Below are positions 1 to 11,739 of a stretch of 64,000 nucleotides of DNA, piece by piece. Under the pieces are notes generated by a model that did no database searches, was not told the origin of the DNA, and saw nothing but the letters and a program-made list of their open reading frames with translations. Positions within the stretch are counted from its first letter, which is position 1. Each line of letters opens with the position of its first letter. Position numbers and translations under genes: made by a program. Origin of the DNA: Enoplolaimus lenunculus (lineage: Eukaryota > Nematoda > Enoplea > Enoplida > Thoracostomopsidae); assembly GCA_030248215.1 (NCBI GenBank), contig JASANG010003945.1, positions 20,584 through 84,583 of the forward strand, written 5' to 3'.

Positions 1-62
1 GCAAAAACGCAACGCGTGCCGGGTACATTCTTTTCTACACAGAATGTGCCCAGTTGCACACT
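1..62 (+). repeat. Dispersed repeat with TQRVPGTFF frame and hairpin, cut by window edge
   Basis: This is the first of four copies (others at 25915-26005 minus, 40892-40960 plus and 45958-46010 minus). Read in frame it gives TQRVPGTFFSTQNVPSCT. The DNA also folds, because ACATTCT pairs with AGAATGT across a short loop. No family is recognised. It could be a remnant of a transposon gene or a small foldback element. Confidence 0.5.
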
Positions 63-111
63 TGTTAAATGGCGATTATCCAAATACTAATTAAATTTAT
101 TTCATTTTTAA

Positions 112-265
112 CGTTAATATATAATTGAACAAGTACGTAGCTTTAAAAAGGCTTCTTAAAGATTAGCAAATTTAAAAACGACCAAAATTTAATACTACCG
201 TAATTTTTGGAAGATGAAAAAACGCCGGAACCGAACCGGAGTTCCAGTATCTTTTACAGCCTGCT
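112..265 (+). mobile_element. Right-half fragment of the CCGGAA hAT-like element
   Basis: The sequence matches the right half of the complete element at 469-804: an A-rich stretch, then ACCGxAATTTTT, then the GCCGGAACC words. It lacks the terminal CACCCTG. It is an old truncated copy. The 200 bases that follow (266-468) show nothing I can name. Confidence 0.5.
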
Positions 266-468
266 ACACACAGCGCGTGAGGAAATAATTTTGGAACATA
301 CACCACTAAAGCGATGTCGGTTCAGAGTAGAAGAGCGCCTACAACTAGTGTGTGAGAATGAATCGCACAGAAGATCATAGTTTCAATTCAATATATTCAA
401 AAATGAAATTTTTCCAAAACCACTGGAGGTCCATGGCTTCCTTGACTTCCCTAGGTACCAGGGTGCAA

Positions 469-804
469 CCGGAATTACAATTTACCGGAACCGGAATTTG
501 AAAATTTTACCGGAACCGGAACCGGAAAGTGAAAAATGCATTTCACCAAAAATTTCATTTTAATCTTATTTTTTGCTCTATTATTTGTGAAACAACCTTA
601 GTCGAACATAGGTATTTATTTTATTTGTTGTATTTTAGATTTTCGTCGTCGACTGAAGTGAAATCCACCATCAATGGCTTATATTCGGAGTACAAGTGGC
701 TTTCAAAAGAGATAATTAAAAATTAGCAAAGTTAAGAAAACGGCCAAATTAGAAAACACCGGAATTTTTAAAAATGCCGGAACCGGAATTCCGGTTCCAC
801 CCTG
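469..804 (+). mobile_element. hAT-like non-autonomous element, CCGGAA subterminal words
   Basis: The element runs from CAGGGTGCAACCGGAA to TTCCGGTTCCACCCTG and is flanked by a perfect 8-bp duplication CTAGGTAC. An 8-bp duplication with CAGGG ends is typical of hAT elements. ACCGGA words repeat inside both ends. It has no transposase, so it is a 336-bp MITE. The open frame inside it is incidental. Confidence 0.85.
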
Positions 805-929
805 CTAGGTACGTCCCGGATATCCACTCAGTCCCACACTTTCACCTCCATAGTCTAACAATGACTACAAACAATCAGTTTTCTCTGATTTAATACTGAA
901 TACGAAAAGCAATCGCCCGCCCCACTTAC

Positions 930-1125
930 CATCGGCACTCGGTGAGTCGAACTCGTTCCGATATGATCCACCAATCATAATTACGTAACCAAAACAGCGA
1001 TCGTGTATGTGCTGACTCAGCGATGGCGTATTTGCGTTTACTCCGCTACAGCTGTATTTATGTCGATAGATGTTTGCTATGCTAAGCCAATTATATATAA
1101 CCAAAACCACAATTAACAGACAAGC
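930..1125 (-). CDS. Internal exon of an unidentified secreted or membrane protein gene
   Basis: On the minus strand an open segment is bounded by a possible acceptor (TTCAAG, ending at 1126) and a strong GTAAGT donor (starting at 929). It encodes 65 residues. These begin with a hydrophobic run (ACLLIVVLVIYNWLSIANI) that could be the core of a signal peptide or anchor, followed by a Cys-containing hydrophilic stretch ending NEFDSPSAD. The exon length leaves one base over, so further exons must lie to the left, beyond the element at 469-804. The start codon would be in an upstream exon to the right. I do not recognise the family. The strong donor and mixed composition favour a real exon; the weak acceptor is the main doubt. 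Confidence 0.4.
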
Positions 1126-1529
1126 CTTGAATTAAAAAATGTTTGACATATGACTAAGTAGTAAGTAAGTGTATGTGGAAATTTTAATCGCGAAACGCGA
1201 AAAATGCACATTAATACAACAGACCCAAATAGCGATCGACGATCGTGTTACAAGTATAAAAATAAAACGCTATATGAGGGATACGTGAAATTTTCACACG
1301 GTTAAGACTACAATAAAAAAACTCAATACAAGGGCTGGCTGTTGACTGTACAATATGTGTCCGTTTGTAAATAGTTTAAGCTTATACACAAATACATTTG
1401 TTAACACGAAATATTAAATATTACGATATATTTATACGACAAAATTTCTTTAATATACTAAATACCATACCACCCTTGCATCGAATATTAGGTATGTATT
1501 GTTAGAACTGCCTATAAGCCAAATGTGAG
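1126..1529. other. AT-rich stretch, nothing recognised
   Basis: I see no coding frame, terminal repeats or tandem array. It could include the upstream intron or 5' region of the minus-strand gene whose exon ends at 1125. Confidence 0.4.
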
Positions 1530-1790
1530 TATGTCGTTGTCCAAGCTGATATATATTCAGTCCAATTCCTAATTGACCTAGGCCAATCTGCTATTTAGGC
1601 TAATCACTAATTGGCCTAGGCTAATCTTCTATTTTATGTAATAGCAATTTGGCTTGGGCTACGGCGTCCATTGAATAGGTTTTAGTACGGTCACCTTAAT
1701 AGCCATTTAGGATACGCTAAACTGCTCGTACAACAGCAAGTTGGCTAGTTCAACTAGTACCTGGTCTAAATAGCAATATTGGCACGAAAA
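1530..1790 (+). mobile_element. Diverged copy of the TTGGCCTAGGC element
   Basis: The left end ATGTCGTTG is followed by CCAATCTGCTATT and repeated AATTGGCCTAGGC words, as in the better copy at 30041-30343. The right end (AATAGCAATATTGG) is degenerate. It is classed as a non-autonomous DNA element because the same words occur inverted at the two ends of the 30-kb copy. Confidence 0.55.
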
Positions 1791-2846
1791 CCATTTAAAC
1801 GACTAGCGAGTTTACATTACTGGGTGAATTGAACGTTCGGAGTTTGCAATCCTTCACCCTATCAACTCTACTAGGATTATCCAAAACTACAGTACAAATG
1901 TTGCACGCTAACTATAGATAGCAAGATTTAAGCTTTATCATCCATATAACAAACACTTATGGCAGTGATGTATCACATCCTGTAGTAGTGTTTGCTTTGT
2001 TTAATACGCAGCAGGAAACCAATCCTGGTAAGATATATATTTTAATCCCACTTTTCCCTGAGACAACAATCTTTCAAAAGATAAATTTAAAACTTTAATT
2101 GCAATCGAACCCTTTCGTACTTTCGTTAATTCTTTCATAAACGAAACGCAGATCCAAAATTTTTCTTTGTATAATCAAACAATATTCAGAAGCATTCGCC
2201 CTCATTGAGTTCAAACGATCAAGCACCGCTGTGTTACTATCATTTGGACCATATGATGCGAATGTAGCCCCGTATACGTGGTTCATGTTCAAATTACGCG
2301 ATATATACATCTCAAAAAACACGTCAATCTACAACCGCAGCCACCACTTAAATTTTACAGTTCGTTAACAACATTCACAACGCGTTTCATTTTCTTACTA
2401 CATACACGTATATACTTCACAAACACCTGCTGAAATTCCGCATAGGACAACATAAAGTTTGTTGATATATTGATAACGCCTATCCGTTACAAATGTCGTT
2501 GTCAAGTCAAGTTACTTAACGCTGCACAAGCTATAATTTAGCAAGAATACAAAACGTTTTAGATTTCTACACAAAGGATGCTCGAAGCAAACTGCCTGCA
2601 TAACCCCGAAACTGCTTCTCTCAAACACATACATTTAGACGTACGTAGTGTTCTGTCGAATTCTACAAACCACGCGTTTCGTGCTAAAAAACCAAAACCT
2701 TCAAGTAAATTTATATATCGTAAAATATATATTATAAATCGTAATCAATACTCTCACAGCACAGTCAAACTGGTACGATGGGACATTCGAAAAATTTGAT
2801 AGAAACGTGCCCATATATTTAACGTATATTCATATACCTACGTATC
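1791..2846. other. Stretch without a supported gene
   Basis: Short frames occur on both strands (for example minus 2322-2095, coding-like but without convincing splice sites or start context). No repeat family is recognised. Confidence 0.3.
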
Positions 2847-3362
2847 AGGGTGAAATTCCGGTTCATAAGCGATAACCAGTACTGTCAGTTGCAAAACGAT
2901 TTCTGCCCCGGATTCCTCCCAGCAGATAAATATCTACCGGATATTTACGGTTGCGGACCTGAACATTACGTGTAGACTTCGAAGGCCCATTACACCGCCA
3001 TCTCTTGTTCGAAGTCATATGCTGCAAGGCAGATTTAAAGTTCTTGTTTAGATTCTGCTCAAAAGCGCATTTTCCTAATATCTAACTTGGAAGCACTATC
3101 CTATATTTGAACAACTGTCGTCCCAAAGACTTTTTCCCGTAAAACCGCATTGCTTCCAGAATCTACTTTATTTAAGAACATTTGTTTGTTGCAGCCAATT
3201 TGAAATTAAGTTTTAATTCAGTAAACATATGGTTTTGTGAGACTCAATTATTTTAAGGCTTGAACAATGCTCTTATTTACATCCTGTATCCGGTTCCGGT
3301 AAAAATTCAATATCCAGTTCCGGTGCAGGTATCCGATAAATCAATATCCGGTCGCACCGTGA
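2847..3362 (+). mobile_element. Probable old CAGGGTG/CCGG-word hAT-like element
   Basis: The left end is CAGGGTGAAATTCCGG and the right end CCGGTCGCACCGTG, with TATCCGGTTCCGG words before it. No clear 8-bp duplication is seen, so the extent is uncertain. Confidence 0.4.
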
Positions 3363-3599
3363 TATATGATTTGGCGCGCTGTCAACGATTTTGAATGGCA
3401 CCAAAATCTGTTATTCCACCAACACTCTGGAACCATTAATCTGATCGAGGCAAACTTCACACCATTCGACTCAGCTTGCACTCTGTATCGAATGAAATAT
3501 AAATTGCCCAACTATTTGACAGTTTTCGGTTTCGAGAGGAACTTTGGAACCGAAAAAATCTTATTTTCTAAAAATTCCCATTTCGACGTGGAATGATTA

Positions 3600-4486
3600 C
3601 GACAGGTCATTGAGAAGCTCAAATATGTAAAATTTTTCAATATCCTACCAATTTTAGTTAGACAAAACGCCGGTTGGCATGGATAGATAACGTCAAAAAA
3701 CAGACTCCACCTACGAGCTTTTCCGTCCCAAAAAGCTTAAATTGTTATGAAAGCTACTTGAAGCATTTTTTTATTCTAATCACTACCAACACCGCAAACA
3801 TTAACGCAAACATTCATAACCTTGTTGTGTATAGAGAAATATGCAAACAAAAATGGTCGCTTAAAAACGAACGTAAAAATTGCAAAACAATGCAACAACT
3901 CACGTTCTCAACGCAACTCAACTACACAGTCACCACCTTTCCTGCTGCGTAAAAGTAAATATGTCACTCTCGCCACATCTAGCAGGAACGCCACGTACGT
4001 ACTGCAACTGCAACATACTGCACTCGCGTTTTACGCGTAAACAACAGTCGATAACAAAATAGCAGCAATACACCAGTGCTGACACCACGTTACGTAGACA
4101 TATATACAAACTGATCTCGTCTCATCATACGTAAAACTAAAATAAATGGACAGTCGAGAGCACTGCAAAGAAAAACTATACAGCACACATTCATACAATA
4201 TTTTCGAACAAAATACCACCGTTTAGACGGACCACGAAGCTCGAAAACATTTCAACACTGTGTACTTAGTAACTTCGCTTAAAATGAAACTGTTCTTAAA
4301 GGATGCAATTGCTGCAACCAGTACACACTAATCGTCCGAAACACAGCACGATACTATATTTCGTTTTCAGTTCAACGCTGCTCACGCAAGGCAAACTATA
4401 CGTTGTAAATGACTCGAGAACCTATGTCGCAACACATTACTGAATCTTGGTTTTGTGATTGCGACAAGCCCAATACTTATGCAAAT
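3600..4486. other. Stretch without a supported gene
   Basis: Three overlapping short frames (3674-4062) and a minus frame (4219-4031) are open, but none has convincing exon borders. I see nothing else to name. Confidence 0.3.
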
Positions 4487-4494
4487 ATATAAGT

Positions 4495-4903
4495 ACGGAT
4501 GTGCCGATTAATCGTCATCGGCATCGGTAATAATCGGCAGTTTTCGTGAGTATCGGCATCGGAACTGCAAAAAAATTGCTGATTATTTGCCGATACTTTT
4601 GCACATAACAGTCAGTTTGAATGTTATCAGTTTCATTTCTGGGCGCATATCAGTGTGTCCGGTCAGGAAAACTGATATCTTTCTTGCGTTTGTGTTGGAA
4701 AAAATTAGTTAAAATGAACCGTTCGTTGAAAATTATAACCGTTTATGATGGTTAGGGTATAACTCTTCATATAATGATGTAATGTAGTATCCTTCTTATC
4801 TGTTTATTACGCATAGTGCACTAAAGTTGGAATCGGCATCGGCTAAATTTCTCAATACGTAAGTATCGGCATCCGCAAAAATTTTGTATCGGCACATCCC
4901 TTT
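4495..4903 (+). mobile_element. hAT-like element with ATCGGC words
   Basis: The ends are ACGGATGTGCCGAT and ATCGGCACATCCC, flanked by the 8-bp duplication ATATAAGT. ATCGGC words repeat near both ends. Related copies lie at 10077-10545, 11018-11130 and 11740-11975. It carries no transposase frame. Confidence 0.8.
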
Positions 4904-5258
4904 ATATAAGTTAGTTTAAAACCAATTATGCTGATGTAGTTTTTAGCGTGATGATGCTTTAATGTATATCAGTTGAGTTTAAGCAATCAGCTTACAAAAT
5001 TTTGGGTCTTGTACATTTTCACCTCAGATTTACAGTTGACAGTTTAGACTAAGCATTACGAAAAAAACTTAGGCATACCATCTGGCTAAGGTAAGCGTTT
5101 TCGAAACCTAATCCTAAGGCTCCGGAAAGAAAATGTATATACTAGAACAAAAAATTTTACTGCCAAAATTTTGTTCCACTGTTAGAACTAGAACACAGTC
5201 TATTACAGTCAACCACTACAACCAAACTGATACTCAAATCCAAAATCACATTTGCTCG

Positions 5259-5345
5259 GTAACACGGATGGGAGTCTGAGTCTCGGCAAGTCTCAGTATT
5301 TAGCAGGTCTCGGTTTCGGTTTTTTGGTCTCGATAATTTGAAACA
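5259..5345 (-). mobile_element. Fragment of the GTCTCG-word element
   Basis: It carries GGATGGGAG followed by repeated GTCTCGG and AGTCTC words, as in the copies at 9288-9405 and 9888-10040. It is truncated. The minus-strand frame across it is incidental. Confidence 0.5.
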
Positions 5346-6749
5346 GAGACCAGAAATCCAGGATTTAGCAAATTCTGGTAAACCTGTATACATGTTCACT
5401 AAAATCTTGCTGTGAATCTATAAATTTTCAGTTACCCAATAGCTACGAGAAAACATTCAGAAAAAACACAAAAACTATGAAAAAACACAAAAAATCTACG
5501 AAAAGAACGTTGCATAGAAATCTATTTTGAAAATTTTATTGTTTTTCGGTAATGACCAACATTTGACCGAGACATTTCATAGCCCAAAAAATCATCAGTA
5601 AAATAAACACAAAAGGCAACCAAAAACATAACCACATACATACTACCCATACGGATCTTTGTAACACAAATACATACATGACCCTGCACTCCTAAGAAAA
5701 TGACATCTGGTTGACGAAGTGCTTATATTATAAAACGCCATATATATTATACTACTTCGCTTTCGCTACATTATACAGGAAGCTTAACCCAACCAAGCAA
5801 CATGAAGTTAGGTAATATGAATGAAATACTGCGTAGTAGCAAGCAACTTCTTACAGCTACTTCAATTCCGTCAGATACGTATATATTAAAAATTGCACGA
5901 TCTAGGAAATATTATATGAAAGTGGAACTGAAAAACCATAAACCAACAACAAATACATCTTGGTCAGGCCGTACCAGCACCACATTTCTCAACACATATG
6001 TGCAAAGCGATTACTAACAAATTAACATCTAGCGTAACGATATTATGTCTAACCGGAAATGAAAACAGGAAATATTGGTAAAATGAATCAAAAGCAAAAC
6101 ACAGGTATTGAAATTTCAACAAATTTATATATCAAGAACCAACTGAACATACTCTGAAACACATTGCACAGCGTAAAGCATAGCGCCACACAGTCACGTA
6201 TAATGTAACATACATGTATGTGGAATGTCTGTATGTTGGGTTCTCTCTCGGATGTTGCTGAATGTGGGGGGAAGGGGGCAAGTTGCGTAGAGGGAGTCGA
6301 AATGTAGTGGAAAGTTCAGTAAATTTTTTCTACCTTAAAACTTGTGTTTACGCATTACGCCTTGCTATGTTATGTACGTACGTATTAGTACCGAAATAAA
6401 AATTTTTGGTTTAGGTACCGTACTCCAACTTACAAAAATGAATGCACGACATCAAATCTTGGGTTCATAGAACTTAGGAAAAATCTGAACTGAGGGAGGT
6501 CAACAGTACGAGTTGTCGAAGTGAGGGAAGATGCAATGCGCGTAGGGACCCCATTTCCCACTGTTGAAACCTCAGGTATGTTATAAATCTATATATGTAA
6601 TGTTTCTGGGACATTAAATTGCCCGCACGGCCACAGTCATAAGTATGATTTCAATTTAAACAAAATAATGTTATTGAACTGCATCTCTAAGAGTAAACGA
6701 ACACATTGGAAATAAAACCACGCCTTAGGTGTCGTCTTATTGTGGAACG
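5346..6749. other. Stretch without a supported gene
   Basis: A 71-codon ATG frame (5802-6017) is present but has no coding support. The region is AT-rich, and I see no repeat family or RNA gene. Confidence 0.3.
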
Positions 6750-6789
6750 TGTTGGCTCGACAATTCATTGACCGAAGCGCAAATCCGAG

Positions 6790-7265
6790 CGAAACTCAGA
6801 ACCGCTGAACCGATTTTGATAAACTATTTTTGTTTGAAAGCCTGTCCTCCTGCAGATCCTGCAGTGTTAATCTCGCACTAGTTTTTTTCAAATTTTAAGC
6901 CGTGTATTAGCTACAGACTAATTTGCATAATTGGTTTAACCTAAATTGGGATTTTTTAAGATGTATAGGTACGTATTTCACTAATTACTAGGGTTACAAG
7001 CAATCTAATTTCAGCAATAAAGGGTTTTTGGATGCGACGAATCTGAATAAATTGTCTCTAAACCTTTAAAACCGATATTTGAATAGTCAGTTGATAGCTA
7101 ATTTGCATAATAGCATTAAATGAGGACTTTTTGCAATATTTCACTAATTATTAGGGTTACTGAAGGGTTTTTGGGTGCAAAGAATCGGAACAAATTGTTT
7201 ACAAACCTCTAAAACCGATAACTAAATAGTTAACTAATAACTCGTTTGCATATTAGCTTAATTGC
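6790..7265 (+). repeat. Dispersed repeat with internal tandem duplication
   Basis: The 5' part (CTGAACCGATTTTGATAAA, then TTAGCTACAGACTA and GCATAATTGGTT) is shared with 50528-50790. Inside, a unit of about 170 bp (ACTAATTA-TAGGGTTAC, GGGTTTTTGG, AAACCGATA, AATTTGCATAAT) is repeated. The family is not recognised. Confidence 0.6.
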
Positions 7266-7674
7266 TTAAGTGTGTTCGAGCTTCGCTCAATACATGCTGT
7301 CCCACTACGACTGTTAAGTATATACGTATTGCTTGATACGTGTGCTGGTTTCGCTTGAAAGGTTGATTTTATTGCCTTATGCTTCGTTCGAAGGAAAAAT
7401 ATCACACGTACAAAAATTTGCAGTGGTCTGCTTACTTTAGGATATACCTAGCGACTTAAATCCAAAGTTTAGAAAATGACATATCCCGTGTAAGAAGTTA
7501 AAGCTAAAATCAAACCAAAATTGCATAATTGTTTCGGTTTGGCAATAAAAATAAAATAAATTTGATTGTTAACATGCAAACCTTGACAATCAACTAGAAT
7601 AAACCATCGAAGGTAAATTTCGCTTTTGTGGATAATAAAAATGTAAAATACGGCAATTACGTAAATATAAATAC

Positions 7675-8403
7675 CAGGGTGCGACCGGATTCCAAAAATG
7701 ACGGAGCCAGATAATCAAATATCCGGCCGGAGCCGGATAATTATTTAAATCTAATATTATATGTTGACATTCAAAAATCAAAACGTAGCTAACAATTATT
7801 CTTCCTTGAATGGCCTAAGGTATCCAAAGTGTTTATATACTTGACAAAGTTTAAAATCTCGCGCCGATACACATTCATCACTTCACAACCACCCTATTTC
7901 ATTGTTCTATTTTTTGTAGCTTTGTGTTCAGTTGAAATACATTTGTTTGGCCCATGTTAAGGGCACACAGTTTTCCATAGGTACTATAAAATAGCAATGG
8001 CTAGAGTTAAGGTTATTGTTTTTGCTTCGAATTATTGCTTAGTTATAGATTTATTTTTACGCTGAAGTCAAGGCATTATGTTAGGAATAGTAATATAATA
8101 TATTGTGAACTGAGATACGTATATACTGTTACGCCCCTAAAATCACACCGGTCATATTTATCAAGTTTTGCAGCGTTATTGTAACCTAGTAAAGATTGTG
8201 GTCGTACACGGGTACATGCAAACATTTACATTACCTGTATGACAGAAAAATTATGTAAAAGTAAGTCAATGAGTTCCATTGTAGTCTGCATAAATACTGA
8301 TAATTGATTCAATTTTTTGAAGTTTTAAAAACACCCGACAAGATAAAATACCAGGAGCCGGATGTCGATTTTTTTCTGGAGCCGGATATTTAGTCGCACT
8401 CTG
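7675..8403 (+). mobile_element. hAT-like element with CCGGAG words, 729 bp
   Basis: The left end is CAGGGTGCGACCGGATTC and the right end GGATATTTAGTCGCACTCTG. The 8-bp flanks ATAAATAC and GTAAATAC match at 7 of 8. Words of the type GGAGCCGGAT sit at both ends. There is no transposase frame inside. Confidence 0.75.
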
Positions 8404-8439
8404 GTAAATACCCATCTTCAACTATGTTTTTTACAAACA

Positions 8440-8563
8440 ATACGCAAAAAAGAAAATTTAAACGAATTTCGGTGGCATGTATTTTACCTTTCAGGTTCGG
8501 TTCCGTTGCGGTACTTTTTCAAATTCCAGTTTCGATAAACTGTAATTCCGGTTGCGCCCTGGA
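8440..8563 (+). mobile_element. Right-end fragment of a CAGGGTGC hAT-like element
   Basis: It ends AATTCCGGTTGCGCCCTG, preceded by GGTTCGGTTCCG words. No left end is present. It abuts the end of the element at 7675-8403. Confidence 0.55.
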
Positions 8564-8845
8564 AAGGATGATCTGCTCTGAATTGCTGTCTTATATACTA
8601 CGTAATTAAACCAATATTTCGCGTCAAACTTTGATTTTACTTTGTTTTTCAGTTGGCTACTGTCCCCATACCCTTCGAACGGGCTCGGGACAAATCCCAC
8701 TGTCTCAAAACACCCTTGTTTAAATGCGACAATGCAACTATCTGTGCTTTGTCACAATAAAATCAGCGTTTTCGGCTTTCTATCAAAAATAGAATTTTGG
8801 ATAACCGGAGGGGTCATTTTGCATCTCAAATCGCTGTATAAGCAG

Positions 8846-9174
8846 CAGGGTACAACCGAAGGTCTGCCTACGGCTCCGGGTCCGGCAGAAAATCGGCCTC
8901 CGGCTCCGGTAGAATTTTCGCCGGAGGTTCCAGCAATTTCGGTAGTAAAATTTTGCGTAGTTTTCCTAAATTTATCTGTTTAGCGCGTTTCAATTGACTT
9001 GTCACAATTTTCATGAAAGAATTGCCGAAATTTGGCAGAATTTTGCAGATATTGTCTAAAATTAACTAATTAACCATCATTTTTACTACTTAATTTCGCC
9101 TCACCCCCGGCTCCGGCTAGGGCAAGTGTCGTTGCCCTCCGGCTCCGGTATTTTTCACCTCCGGTTGCACCCTG
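8846..9174 (+). mobile_element. hAT-like element with GGCTCCGG words
   Basis: It runs from CAGGGTACAACCGAAGG to CCTCCGGTTGCACCCTG, with 8-bp flanks ATAAGCAG and ATAACCAG (7 of 8). CGGCTCCGG words crowd both ends. The 113-codon frame over it is incidental. Confidence 0.75.
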
Positions 9175-9287
9175 ATAACCAGGTAGAGGTGCTCTACAAT
9201 CGTTCGCTGCCTGAATTGGTAGGCGAAATGCGCAAGTACTTGAAAGCCAAAGCTGCTATCCAAGGAAAATTTTTGTGATTGCTAATC

Positions 9288-9405
9288 GCTTTTTCACCTC
9301 TTTAGTCTCGATCTGCCAACCACCGAGACTGAAAAGCTAGACCGAGACCAGCCAAATCCCGAGGCTTGTCGAAATCGAGACCGCCCATCCCTGCACCCTG
9401 GTAAT
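9288..9405 (-). mobile_element. GTCTCG-word element copy
   Basis: On the minus strand it reads AGGGATGGGCGGTCTCGATT, then GTCTCGG words and a CACCTCTTTAGTCTC end. It is closely related to 9888-10040. Next to it lies CACCCTGG, the end of another CAGGGTG-type element. Confidence 0.55.
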
Positions 9406-9887
9406 ACGTATCCTATCGCTTAAAAATGTTGGAACAAACGCAACGTTTGAAAAGTTTCATAAAACGATCTCCAACTCCAATTATAACAGACGTTGCACAC
9501 ATATGAAAATGAACCTAAGCGGTTTATAAGGGACCGTCAGTGCCAATATTAATGAAAACTTTACTTGCTGATCAACTCTAAAAAGCCCATTAACTTTGCT
9601 TGTACTGTTCAATTTTATTTATTTCTTTACTTCCACGAACCCATGTATAAGCTGAAGCGTAAACCTAAACCTACGCCATCGATGTCACAATGTAGAAAAA
9701 TAATCAATTTGGGGAAACTTTGAGAGTTCTATTAAAGCAGTCATAGTGTTGAGGGAAGTAAACAAGTACCCAATTTTTAGCGGTTCAGGTTCACACATAC
9801 GTATACATTTAGTCCAAAATACGAGCAAACCATTGCTGCGTCCTTTCATCAACCTCAAACTTGCTCATCTAATTGCAATTGTTTATC
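9406..9887. other. Stretch without recognised features
   Basis: I see no supported frame, terminal repeats or tandem array here. Confidence 0.3.
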
Positions 9888-10076
9888 TCTTTTTCACATC
9901 TTTGGTCTCGATTTGCAAACCACCGAGACTGAAGAAAAGCGAGACAGAGACCAACTAAATCCCGAGACTTGCCGAGACCGAGACCAGCTAAATCCCGAGA
10001 CTTGCCGAGACAGACCGCCCAAAAATCGGTATCGGACGGATATCAGTTTTGCCGGATATTACACCGGAACCAGGTA
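9888..10076 (-). mobile_element. GTCTCG-word element, composite copy
   Basis: The segment holds two near-identical blocks of the form CTAAATCCCGAGACTTGCC, then GGATATCAG and CCGGA words. It looks like a truncated or rearranged copy joined to a CCGG-type fragment. Confidence 0.5.
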
Positions 10077-10548
10077 ATCGTTTATACTGGTTAAGGTTTA
10101 AATCTTCGCATAACGATGTAATGTAGTACGTATATCACTAGCGGATCCAGAGGTGGCGAGGCTTATGTCTCCGTCAGAATTTCTTGTGATAAAGTGGTGA
10201 GATCCTGACGTTGCAAATTTTTCCCTTAGAAGTGTTTTTGTAAAAAAAACAAATTTTACCCTCAGCAGTTTTTGTGATAAAATGATAAGGTCTACCTAAG
10301 AATTTTTCCCTAAAAAAGTTTTTGGTGGTAAAAAAGTTTTTGGTGGTAAAAAAGTCCCAACCTTATGATTTTTGCGCTTCATAACATTTGCCAGAACGCG
10401 CCCCGTCACAAATTTTTGGATCCGCCTCCGTGTAATATCCTGTTTGTTCTTTAAACATGGTGTACTAAAGTTTGAATCGGCATCGGCAAAGTTTAAAAAT
10501 AAGAATCGGCATTGGTATCGGCAAAAACTTTGGTATCGGCACATCTCT
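10077..10548 (+). mobile_element. ATCGGC hAT-like element split by another element
   Basis: The left piece (10077-10139) matches 4731-4790 of the element at 4495-4903. The right piece (about 10430-10548) carries the ATCGGC words and the CGGCACATCTC end. Between them lies a GGATCC-ended element. This is a nested insertion, so the ATCGGC copy is the older one. Confidence 0.6.
10140..10429 (+). mobile_element. Nested element with CTAGCGGATCC ends
   Basis: It begins CTAGCGGATCCAGAGG and ends TTTTTGGATCCGCCTCC, with an interior of GTGATAAAATG-type phrases. Related sequences lie at 47385-47540 (minus) and 53225-53412. The ends resemble the CAGTGGCGGATCC family. Confidence 0.6.
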
Positions 10549-11585
10549 TCAATAGAAACGTATTATAAAATTACGTATGTCTTAAACAGAGGTTTTTTTC
10601 AAAATTCGGCGTGGGCGTTTTGGTGGGTTTTTTTAATTTCAGTGGGTTTTTAAAATAAAATGGGTTTTTCCAATACGTTCGAAAAGACATATAATTACGT
10701 ATGTATTACGTATATATACATACATGCATCTTCGTATAAGTTTACAAATACGTATACATCACATATCAAACATACGCATTGAAATGAGTCATAGCTGCAG
10801 TGCTAAGTGAAATAGTGGCATATGTACGTTGTTAGTAGTTTAGCAAACGGAATAGTGCTTTTGAAATAATGGCTATATTTGTGACTGCCCATTGTACCCA
10901 TCCGGCCGGCTGAAAACTTGCTGGTAACTTTCCGACAGGGCCAGGGCTTACTTTTAGACCCATTTCCGCTGCAGTATAAGGCTTGGTGGGTTTCTAGTGG
11001 GTTTGTTTGAACTTGCCTGTTTGTTCTTTAAACATGGTGTACTAAAGTTGGAATCCGCATCGGCAAAGTTTAAAAATAAGAATCGGCATTGGTATCGGCA
11101 AAAACTTTGGTATCGGCACATCTCTAGAATAGAAACTTGATATAAAATTACGTATGTCTGAAGCAGGGGTTTTTTCAAAATTCGGCGTGGTTGTTTTGGT
11201 GGGTTTTTTAATTTCAGTGGGGTTTTTTAAATAAAAATGGGGTTTTCAAATACGTTCGAAAAGACATATAATTACGTATGTATTATATATACATACATGC
11301 ATCATAGTATAAGTTTACAAATACGTATACATATAAAACATACGCATTGAAATGAGTCATAGCTGCAGTGCTAAGTGAAATAGTGGCATATGAACGTTGT
11401 TAGTAGTTTAGCAAACCCAATAGTGCTTTTGAAATAATGGCTATATTTGTGACTGCCCATTATACCCATCTGGCCGGCTGAAAACTTGCTGGTAAGTTTC
11501 CGACAGGGCCAGGGCTTACTTTTAAGACCCATTTCCGCTGCAGTATAAGGCTTGGTGGGTTTCTAGTGGGTTTGTTTGAACTTCG
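10441..11585. repeat. Tandem duplication, two units of about 577 bp
   Basis: Unit one (10441-11017) and unit two (11018-11585) are near identical from TGTTTGTTCTTTAAACATGG to GTTTGTTTGAACTT. Each unit includes the right end of an ATCGGC element and a GGGTTTTTT-rich element. Unit two continues into GGGTGAAAACCCCC, which mirrors its CAGGGGTTTTTTC start near 11164. Confidence 0.75.
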
Positions 11586-11627
11586 AGGGGTTTTTGAAAC
11601 AAAGTGAAAGTGGGTGAAAACCCCCTT
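11164..11627 (+). mobile_element. Possible element with GGGGTTTT/AAAACCCCC ends
   Basis: The left end is CAGGGGTTTTTTCAAAA and the right end GTGAAAACCCCC. GTGGGTTT and GGGGTTTT words repeat near both ends, the same design as the other word-bearing elements here. The target duplication was not resolved. Confidence 0.45.
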
Positions 11628-11739
11628 AATTGTGTTGCTTTTCGACCTGTGAAACAAATATGTAATTTATTATTGCAGAAAATCTACAGTTTTCGCAAAT
11701 GCAATTATCTGTGACCTGAAAAAATATTGAATAATATTA

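Noticed and set aside
2095-2322. Minus-strand 75-codon frame as an exon
   Set aside because: Composition is coding-like, but there is no good acceptor, donor or start context, and no domain is recognised.
8491-8983. Frames at 8491-8700 (minus) and 8642-8983 (plus)
   Set aside because: They cross element ends with CCGG words and have no gene features.
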